From: Oscillospiraceae bacterium
GTDB taxonomy: Bacteria; Bacillota; Clostridia; Oscillospirales; Acutalibacteraceae
Length of the DNA stretch: 63,118 nt
Reading direction: 5' to 3'
Assembly: GCA_015065445.1 (NCBI GenBank)
Contig: SVQF01000002.1
Coordinates: 1-63,118, forward strand
The first letter of the stretch is position 1. Each line of letters opens with the position of its first letter. The notes under the pieces were generated by a model. That model did not search any database. It worked only from the letters and a program-made list of their open reading frames with translations, and was not told the DNA's origin. A program made the translations under genes and the position numbers. Positions 41,332 through 47,984 of this stretch are shown here, piece by piece.

Positions 41332-41703
41332 ATGGCATTTAATGATTGGAACGGAGATGGCAAGAAGGACATCTTCGACGATATGATTGAATATCAGATT
41401 TATAAGGAAACTATGGGCGAAAGCGATGACGATTTTTCTTACCGTAGGCAGCGCAAAAGACACAAAGCTGAGAATCCTCAGTTTATTACTACGGTGTTTT
41501 CTGACGATTCAAAGAAGGACTATTCAAACCCACCCAGTTCAGGAGCAACGATCCTTGCGTCCCTTATTGTTTGTGTGCTTTGCTTTGGAGCTATAGCGTT
41601 ATGTGTAGCCTCTGATATTGGTTCGTTTGGTATGGCATTACTTCTCTTTGGTGCGGTAGGCTTGAGCGTTCTTGTGCTAAGGGGATTCGGTGTCATGCGA
41701 TAG
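41332..41703 (+). CDS. EF-hand-like small membrane protein
   Basis: 123 aa from the ATG at 41332 (AAGGAGATTAAT upstream). FNDWNGDGKKDIFDDMIEYQIY (residues 3-24) resembles a calcium-binding loop and the start of the 38216 protein. A charged middle precedes two membrane helices (about 68-92 and 97-118). Function unknown. Confidence 0.8.
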   Translation: MAFNDWNGDGKKDIFDDMIEYQIYKETMGESDDDFSYRRQRKRHKAENPQFITTVFSDDSKKDYSNPPSSGATILASLIVCVLCFGAIALCVASDIGSFGMALLLFGAVGLSVLVLRGFGVMR

Positions 41704-41741
41704 GGCGACAAAGATAAAAAACATGAGAAAGAGTGACGAAT

Positions 41742-42020
41742 ATGGATATAAAGTGTCCACACTGTAATAGAACGATAACAACGGCACAGCAAAAGGCTAT
41801 TTATCCCACACCAATTGTGATGCCTTGCCCTTACTGCAATAAGGAAGTCGATGTTGCTGAAGCACATCATAAGCATTGGGATCATATAAGGGCTGCAACA
41901 AAACATCCTCTGTGTCCCAGATGCAATACTGATAATTCTTACGTTATTCGCGTTAATGGACTTTTCAAAACCACACCTATGTGGAAGTGCCGTTCATGCG
42001 GATACAGATGGCGATATTAG
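41742..42020 (+). CDS. Small zinc-ribbon protein
   Basis: 92 aa from the ATG at 41742. Three CxxC pairs or sets: CPHCNRTI, CPYCNKEV, then CPRCNTDN..CRSCGYRWRY, indicating two zinc ribbons. The C-terminal ribbon resembles nucleic-acid-binding Zn ribbons. Last of the small-gene operon before the DUF262 promoter. Confidence 0.8.
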   Translation: MDIKCPHCNRTITTAQQKAIYPTPIVMPCPYCNKEVDVAEAHHKHWDHIRAATKHPLCPRCNTDNSYVIRVNGLFKTTPMWKCRSCGYRWRY

Positions 42021-42044
42021 TAAAAAAGTTAGCGATAAGAAAGT

Positions 42045-42072
42045 TTGAAAAATTAGAAAAATGTATTATAAT
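42045..42072 (+). promoter_or_regulatory. Promoter of the DUF262 gene
   Basis: TTGAAA, 16-bp spacer, TATAAT, 45 bp before the ATG. Confidence 0.7.
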
Positions 42073-42117
42073 AGTTTATAGGTATGGATAATTACAGAAG
42101 TGTCAGGAGGAACGAAA

Positions 42118-43755
42118 ATGGGAATGCCAACGGGATTAAATCCTACAATCAACGAGATAGTCAAGTGTATTACAGACGGCGAATATCGCATTCCTCGTTT
42201 TCAGAGGGATTTTGTATGGGACATAAAAAAGTCTGCAGCACTCTTGGATAGCATTTTCAAAGGATTTCCTATTAGTTCTGTTATCTTATGGAAAACAAAG
42301 AAAGAACTATCCGAAATTCGGAATCTTGGAGGTATAGAAATACCTGGAAGGGACACTGGGAGATACACCTCGTATATTATTGATGGACAGCAAAGGCTTA
42401 CCAGCTTGTATTTTGCACTTAAAGGCCTTCAAACGAGCTCGGGTTCCGACTTTTCAGAAATGTGTATATCCCTTGTTGCACAGCCAGGTGAACAGTTGGT
42501 TTTTGACTCTATACCAAAGGGGTCAACACCTGATGATTATGTGACTATTAAATCCCTATTCGATGCTACCGCGCTAAACGGACCGCATGCTGATAAAAGA
42601 TTAAAATACTATCAAACTTTGCTTCAATATACAATTTCAGTTATTGAAATTGACGATGAAAATCTGGAGCTAGATGAAGTTATAGAAATCTTTGAACGTC
42701 TTAATCTTGGCGGCAAGAAACTGAATCTATTCTCGATTATTGCTGCTCGTAGCTATATTGCTCCAGAAAACGGTAAAAAGGGTTTCGATCTTGCCAAACA
42801 ATTTGACTCGTTCAATAAGATTCTGATTAAGAATAATTACGGCAAAATCAGCGATTCTACATTTCTCCAAGCAATAGCTGCCTGTCTAATAGAAAAAGTT
42901 AACAAGTCAGACATATTAAACAATCTTAATAGCGAGCTTATTGAAAATAATTATATTTCTATTGAAAAGGCAATTCTCGCAGCAATTGAGCATCTAAAAA
43001 ATACGAACTATGGTGTTCTGGTTGCAAATCTACTACCGTATGAGCGTATCCTCGTTGCGTTTACATATTTTCATTATAAAATGGGCAATAATCATATCGG
43101 CCAACAACAGGAGCGGTATTTAGTGGATTTTTTCTGGCGATGTGTTTTAAGTAAACGTTACAATAATGCTGCAACCACAAATCTCAACGCGGATATCGTG
43201 AAAATAAAGAAAATCGTAAACAACGAGACGCCAAATCAGGAGCCCATCATTCTATCTCCAAAAACCATATATGAAAATGGTAGATTTGTTATGTCGTCTG
43301 CGTATGTCATTGGAATGTTGTGTTTAATGGCGCAGGCACCTCCCCAGTCCTTTGCCGTAGGAAGAACAATTAACATTACAAACGACTCGGTATCCAATTC
43401 ATCGAAAAAACAATTTCATCATTTCTTTCCGATGAAATCTCTGGTTGTTTTAGCGAATCCTGAATATCAATCAATAGTTAACAATGTAGTAAATATTGTT
43501 TTTATGGATGCAATTACAAATGATCAAATAAGCAACCGAAATCCTAGTGATTATATTACTGAGTTCGCACAATCAAATCCTAACTTTACTGAGGCCTTGG
43601 AGTCCCACTATATTTCTCTCCATGGTTATGGTATAAAAGATAACGATTTCTTTTCGTTTATCAATGCCAGAAGTAGATCGCTATATAATAAGTTGTGCCA
43701 GCTTATTATTCCAAGCAAAGCCGACACAATAACCGATATATCGGCTATTGTATAG
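42118..43755 (+). CDS. DUF262 (GmrSD-type) protein with HNH-like C-terminus
   Basis: 545 aa from the ATG at 42118 (AGGAGGAACGAAA upstream). The N-terminal ParB/GmrS-like domain shows YRIPRFQRDFVWD (23-35) and the DGQQR motif (89-93). A helical middle (about 200-400) follows. Near residue 430 KKQFHHFFPMKSL resembles the His-His pair of an HNH nuclease. Proteins with this layout include GmrSD-type enzymes that cleave modified DNA and other phage-defence nucleases. It stands immediately before a SAM-type riboswitch and a methyltransferase gene, consistent with a modification-linked defence role (inference). Confidence 0.88.
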   Translation: MGMPTGLNPTINEIVKCITDGEYRIPRFQRDFVWDIKKSAALLDSIFKGFPISSVILWKTKKELSEIRNLGGIEIPGRDTGRYTSYIIDGQQRLTSLYFALKGLQTSSGSDFSEMCISLVAQPGEQLVFDSIPKGSTPDDYVTIKSLFDATALNGPHADKRLKYYQTLLQYTISVIEIDDENLELDEVIEIFERLNLGGKKLNLFSIIAARSYIAPENGKKGFDLAKQFDSFNKILIKNNYGKISDSTFLQAIAACLIEKVNKSDILNNLNSELIENNYISIEKAILAAIEHLKNTNYGVLVANLLPYERILVAFTYFHYKMGNNHIGQQQERYLVDFFWRCVLSKRYNNAATTNLNADIVKIKKIVNNETPNQEPIILSPKTIYENGRFVMSSAYVIGMLCLMAQAPPQSFAVGRTINITNDSVSNSSKKQFHHFFPMKSLVVLANPEYQSIVNNVVNIVFMDAITNDQISNRNPSDYITEFAQSNPNFTEALESHYISLHGYGIKDNDFFSFINARSRSLYNKLCQLIIPSKADTITDISAIV

Positions 43756-43780
43756 GTTTTACACGTAAACCAAACTATAT

Positions 43781-43905
43781 TACCTATTAAGAGCGTGCGA
43801 GAGACCGGCTCGACGACCACGCAGCAACCTACCAAGAGGCAAGGTGCTAATGCCGGAGCAATAGGTTACACCGAGAACCTATCGCTATTGATAGGTTCTT
43901 TTTAT
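43781..43905 (+). promoter_or_regulatory. SAM-I/SAM-IV-type riboswitch with terminator switch
   Basis: P1 pairs ACCTATT (43782-43788) with AATAGGT (43860-43866). P2 pairs GCGTG (43793) with CACGC (43818), with a kink-turn-like GAGAGACC/GACGAC. Loop CCGGC (43805-43809) can form the pseudoknot with GCCGG (43852-43856). GCAACC and AAGGTGCTAATGCC match the conserved SAM-I core. After P1 a terminator GAACCTAT/ATAGGTTC with T run (43875-43905) competes with an antiterminator that uses the P1 3' strand (AATAGGTT with AACCTAT). Ligand binding should turn the gene off. P4 appears absent, as in SAM-I/IV variants. Confidence 0.85.
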
Positions 43906-43933
43906 TACATTATAAACAAAAAGGAGAATTACA

Positions 43934-44221
43934 ATGAAGAAGCTTATTGATTTGACAAAAGGAGAAAAATGGGTGTTCGTCAGACTTAACAACGGGAAGT
44001 CAATGTCGGATTTCTTAAAACAAGCAGAACGTGAAGGTTTTGTAATTAATTGTCACCTGCCGACTCAATGTAAATGTGATAAAGTAATGGTTTTGCACAG
44101 CGATTACACCATATCTTATCTTCATGGGTGGGCGCTAACTACAGTTTATGGGTGTACAAAGGCTAAAAAAGTCAACTTTGATGAATATATGAACGGGCGT
44201 TATGATTCCTTTTGTTTTTAA
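43934..44221 (+). CDS. Riboswitch-controlled 95-aa protein
   Basis: 95 aa, unrecognised. It begins MKKLIDLTKGEKWVFVRLNN and has four Cys (CHLPTQCKC, YGCTK) with a VMVLHSDYTISYLHGWALTT centre; no signal or membrane segment. AAGGAG is well placed. It is the only gene between the SAM-type riboswitch and the next terminator at 44226, so it is the direct target of the switch. A link to methyl-donor metabolism or to the neighbouring methyltransferase is inference. Confidence 0.8.
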   Translation: MKKLIDLTKGEKWVFVRLNNGKSMSDFLKQAEREGFVINCHLPTQCKCDKVMVLHSDYTISYLHGWALTTVYGCTKAKKVNFDEYMNGRYDSFCF

Positions 44222-44225
44222 ACAC

Positions 44226-44254
44226 AAAAAATATGGATATTTTTGCTTTTTTTG
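44226..44254 (+). terminator. Terminator after the 95-aa gene
   Basis: Stem AAAATAT/ATATTTT with GG loop region and a T run of seven. Confidence 0.65.
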
Positions 44255-44283
44255 TTGCTATTGTTCGCGATTGAGTATATAAT
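44255..44283 (+). promoter_or_regulatory. Promoter of the methyltransferase gene
   Basis: TTGCTA, 17-bp spacer, TATAAT, 24 bp before the ATG at 44307. The methyltransferase is therefore not necessarily under the riboswitch. Confidence 0.7.
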
Positions 44284-44306
44284 GCATAATAAAGGAGGCG
44301 ATAGTG

Positions 44307-47300
44307 ATGAAATACATTTCAGCAAAAGAAGCCGCTGAAAAATGGAGCTTGACCAAACGTAGAGTGCTCGTATTGTGTAAAGAAGGACGCATTTCTGGCG
44401 CAGAGCTTGTTGGGTCAACTTGGGTAATACCTGAGGATGCATTGAAGCCTGAAGACGGCAGAGCATTAAGATATCAAAAAGAGGGATCGACATCGTCTGA
44501 TGTCCCCCCGCTAAAATCCTCTGTGAAAGCAAAAGGTCATACACCACAGTATAAAATGCACAAATACTTTGCAAGAAGACCGTATAACGTTTTTAGTCAT
44601 TTAATCAAGCATTATACATCTAAAGGCGATATAATTCTTGACTGTTTTTGCGGCGGTGGGGTAACCATATTTGAATCAGCGCATCTTGGGCGAAAGCCTA
44701 TCGGCGTCGACATCAATCCGCTCGCAGCATTTATCACGAGAATGCAATTGTTTAACGGAGAAGTTTCTGAACTAAATGATTGCTATAGACGGTTTCTTTT
44801 GACTATTGAAAAAAAGTATTCAGAGTGGTATCAGGTCATATTTGATGACGACAAAGGAATTGCCTCTTGGACAGAATGGGCATACACAGTACAATGTCCA
44901 GATTGTGGAGAAACTATTGTGTTATTGGAGGAAAACAAGGCCTCCAATGGCGTTTATCGTTGCCCTAATTCTGGTTGTGTTAATCACAATGTTGGTGTAA
45001 AAAGGATTCTTTGTAGGCCGTTGGGCAGCGAGCCAATAAGAGTTAAATATACATCCTCCGTAACAAATAAACAATATACACGCGACGCGTCAATTGAAAA
45101 CTTTCCAGCTTTTAAAAAAATTAATTTTTCTGAAATTATCGCTCAGCAACCATATAAACCAGAATTCCAAATACCAGAGAATTGGGACAGACAATATGAG
45201 GATAGATTGCAAGAAAAAGGAATAGTCGAATATAGCGACTTTTTTACCGAAAGAAACTTTGCCCTGAATTGCTTGATATTTAACGAGATTATGAAATTGA
45301 AGGGAACGACAGCTTCCGAATTAAACGAATATCTTTATTTCCTTTTCAGTTCATCGCTTCGTTACACAAATAAAATGACACGCGTTACGGATAATTGGGA
45401 AGGTGGGAAACCCACAGCAATGGACAAACACGCTTTCTGGCTGCCGAATCAGTACGTTGAAACCAACATAATTGACGTGCTAAAACAAAGGGCGAAAGCA
45501 ATAATCCGGGGCTGTGAGTATTCTGCTGAAAGCATCCCAAAAGATGTTGTTGAAGTAACCAGCTTTGAAGACATAAAACTTCGAAATAGTTATATGATCT
45601 TAAATCAAGATGCTTCAAACTTACCGATACCTAGCAATGCGGTTGATGTAGTAATTACCGATCCCCCTTACGGGAGCAACGTCCAATACGCAGAATTGTC
45701 CACCATTTGGAACGCTTGGTACGCAATATACAAAGGCTTGGATAATTATATATATAAAGATAAAGAAGCTGTCATGAATCGAAAAAGAAACTTCAAGGGC
45801 TCAAAGACAGTGGATGATTATGAGGAACTACTCTGTGCTGTTTACACAGAATGTGCGCGAACTCTTAAACCAAATGGATATCTTGTGTTCACTTTTAACA
45901 ACAAAAATCTTAAAGTGTGGATTGCTATGCTTAAGGCGGTTGCGCGTGCAGGGTTCTACTTGCCAGAGGACGGAGTTATATTCCAGGACTATATAGATTC
46001 CTACAAAAACACAGCTCACTTACGTTTTTCAGGCAATATTCAAGGGGATTTTATATACTCGTTTAGAAAAGGCTCTATAGCCATTGAAAATACTCCGGAA
46101 AAAGGGCTTTCTGAGATTATAGATGAATCCATTGACGAAACGGTTTCTAAACTTTTTAAGCGGCGCAAAAAGCATTCAACACCTGATTTGTATCAAAAAG
46201 TGCTCGCTGATATGACACGTAAGTTAATGCAATATATTCTTTGGTGTCTTTCGTCGGGCAAAGAAATGGAAGATATATCATCTTTTTCAAATGACTATCT
46301 TGAACAGCGGCTAAAACAACTATTGGTCTGCAATAATGGGGTGTGGGAAAAAAAGCCAAGCGTATTCTCGCCACTAACGCAAGGCTACAACTCACCAGAG
46401 TTAAAAGAATTCATAACAAAATTAGAAAACAAGTATAAACTAGAGAAAGCCCAAGAGAAGTATCATAATCTAGTTAATTTCTCCACAAATAAAAGTGTTC
46501 CATATCATCAATGGTTTTTATACCGAGAAGGTTTCTCAAACGAATTAATAACAGAACTCATTGAGATGTCAGATGCTGCGCCTGGAGAATGCATTATTGA
46601 TCCGTTTTGCGGTTCAGGAACAACGAATGTAGTTGCGTCTTTGAACGGATACGATACGCTAGGGCTTGATGTAAACCCAATGTCAGCTTTTATCACAAAT
46701 GCTAAAATTGCTCATTATTCAAAAGAAGATTTGCAAAAAGCATTGGAATTTAAAGAAAGCGCTATAGTCAGTGAATCCTATTCTATTAAACCGGGCTTTG
46801 AAGATGTTCACAAATACTTTTCAGATAATAATTATTATGCTTTGTTAAGAATAAAAACTTTTATTGATTCGTTGACGGATAGCAAAGCAAAAGATTTGTT
46901 GTTTGTTGCTTATCTTTCAATTATTATGGATTGCTCGAATAGGAAAAGAGACGGTAATGGTCTAAAAGTTCGTACGACGAAAGTTGTTAGTGTTCCAGAA
47001 TACTTCGCCGAAAAGGTTGAAATGATCGTTCAAGATATTAAGGAACAGCAGTCAGACATCGGTGTAAAAGGTTACGGAATCTATGATACGGCTTACAACC
47101 TGAACTTGAATTATAATAACAAGTGGGGAGATATAAGTGCTGGAGCAATCATATTTTCACCGCCTTATGCAAACTCTTTTGATTACTTTGAATCCTACAA
47201 ATTAGAACTTGTTCTGGGAGAATTTGCATCCGGTGTTAGAGGAATTAATGATCTAAGAAAATATGCTGTTCGTTCATTTATTGGGGCAGAAAAGCAAGAT

Positions 47301-47690
47301 TCCTGCGACAGGTATGTTGATTTAATTGCCAGAGAAATTGAAAATGCAATCCCCGAAAAGGAAAAAGAGACTGGAAAAACAGATAGCAGAACAAGAAAAG
47401 TGCCGAATATGATTAGAGGTTATTTCTCCGATATGCGGGAAGTAATTCGCCAATGCTCGAAATGCTTATCTAAAGGAAAGAAAACCTATATTGTAGTTGA
47501 TCAATCTGCTTATGTTGGTAAAATTGTTCCTACTGATTTGTTATTAGCGTATTTTGCAGAGTTAGAAGGGTTCAAGGTAGGAAAAGTAATTGAGTGTAGA
47601 AACGCAAGAACCTCTACTCAACAATTAATAAAATACCCTTATCTTAAAACAACTTTGCGAGAGAGTATCGTCGAATTAATTAAAGCTTAG
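44307..47690 (+). CDS. Two-domain DNA methyltransferase with N-terminal HTH and Zn ribbon
   Basis: 1127 aa from the ATG at 44307 (a GTG lies just before it; AGGAGG upstream). Residues 1-55 are an excisionase/MerR-type helix-turn-helix (YISAKEAAEKWSLTKRRVLVLCKEGRISGA). The first methyltransferase core has SAM motif ILDCFCGGGVTIFESA (about 110-125), a zinc ribbon near 195-230 (CPDCGETI..CPNSGC) and catalytic DPPYGS near 450. The second has IIDPFCGSGTTNVVAS near 760 and SPPYANSFDYF near 950. Either the two domains modify different strands or sites, or the second (SPPY) is divergent. Typical of large N4/N6-type methylases of restriction loci. The HTH could serve autoregulation. Confidence 0.88.
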   Translation: MKYISAKEAAEKWSLTKRRVLVLCKEGRISGAELVGSTWVIPEDALKPEDGRALRYQKEGSTSSDVPPLKSSVKAKGHTPQYKMHKYFARRPYNVFSHLIKHYTSKGDIILDCFCGGGVTIFESAHLGRKPIGVDINPLAAFITRMQLFNGEVSELNDCYRRFLLTIEKKYSEWYQVIFDDDKGIASWTEWAYTVQCPDCGETIVLLEENKASNGVYRCPNSGCVNHNVGVKRILCRPLGSEPIRVKYTSSVTNKQYTRDASIENFPAFKKINFSEIIAQQPYKPEFQIPENWDRQYEDRLQEKGIVEYSDFFTERNFALNCLIFNEIMKLKGTTASELNEYLYFLFSSSLRYTNKMTRVTDNWEGGKPTAMDKHAFWLPNQYVETNIIDVLKQRAKAIIRGCEYSAESIPKDVVEVTSFEDIKLRNSYMILNQDASNLPIPSNAVDVVITDPPYGSNVQYAELSTIWNAWYAIYKGLDNYIYKDKEAVMNRKRNFKGSKTVDDYEELLCAVYTECARTLKPNGYLVFTFNNKNLKVWIAMLKAVARAGFYLPEDGVIFQDYIDSYKNTAHLRFSGNIQGDFIYSFRKGSIAIENTPEKGLSEIIDESIDETVSKLFKRRKKHSTPDLYQKVLADMTRKLMQYILWCLSSGKEMEDISSFSNDYLEQRLKQLLVCNNGVWEKKPSVFSPLTQGYNSPELKEFITKLENKYKLEKAQEKYHNLVNFSTNKSVPYHQWFLYREGFSNELITELIEMSDAAPGECIIDPFCGSGTTNVVASLNGYDTLGLDVNPMSAFITNAKIAHYSKEDLQKALEFKESAIVSESYSIKPGFEDVHKYFSDNNYYALLRIKTFIDSLTDSKAKDLLFVAYLSIIMDCSNRKRDGNGLKVRTTKVVSVPEYFAEKVEMIVQDIKEQQSDIGVKGYGIYDTAYNLNLNYNNKWGDISAGAIIFSPPYANSFDYFESYKLELVLGEFASGVRGINDLRKYAVRSFIGAEKQDSCDRYVDLIAREIENAIPEKEKETGKTDSRTRKVPNMIRGYFSDMREVIRQCSKCLSKGKKTYIVVDQSAYVGKIVPTDLLLAYFAELEGFKVGKVIECRNARTSTQQLIKYPYLKTTLRESIVELIKA

Positions 47691-47721
47691 AAAATTATAG
47701 AAAGATAAAACGGAGGTTGAA

Positions 47722-47898
47722 ATGTCCACCGACTTGTATAATAGAGAATGGGAGTGTCTTTCATACAAAGAGAAGAACCAAGAACTATATTTGAGGCAAA
47801 AGAAGTTGTTAGAAACATTCCGGGATCACAGAGCTATCACACAGGAACAATATGAAAGTAGTTTGCATGATTTAACAGAAAAAATGCATTCCGATTAA
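47722..47898 (+). CDS. 58-aa helical protein
   Basis: Starts 31 nt after the methyltransferase with ACGGAGG well placed. Sequence begins MSTDLYNREWECLSYKEKNQ; overall charged and helical, ending LTEKMHSD. No family recognised. It ends at a terminator and is probably co-transcribed with the methyltransferase. Confidence 0.7.
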   Translation: MSTDLYNREWECLSYKEKNQELYLRQKKLLETFRDHRAITQEQYESSLHDLTEKMHSD

Positions 47899-47902
47899 AC
47901 TT

Positions 47903-47930
47903 AAAGCCACCATAGAGGTGGCTTTTTGTT
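47903..47930 (+). terminator. Terminator of the methyltransferase operon
   Basis: Stem AAAGCCAC(C)/(G)GTGGCTTT with T run. Confidence 0.9.
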
Positions 47931-47984
47931 ATACAAAGTGAAAAAAGAGAGCCTATCAACAACTCTCTTCTTTCTAATGAATCT

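Noticed and set aside
44255-44283. Methyltransferase as the direct riboswitch target
   Set aside because: A terminator and a consensus promoter lie between the 95-aa gene and the methyltransferase, so direct control is not supported, although read-through cannot be excluded.
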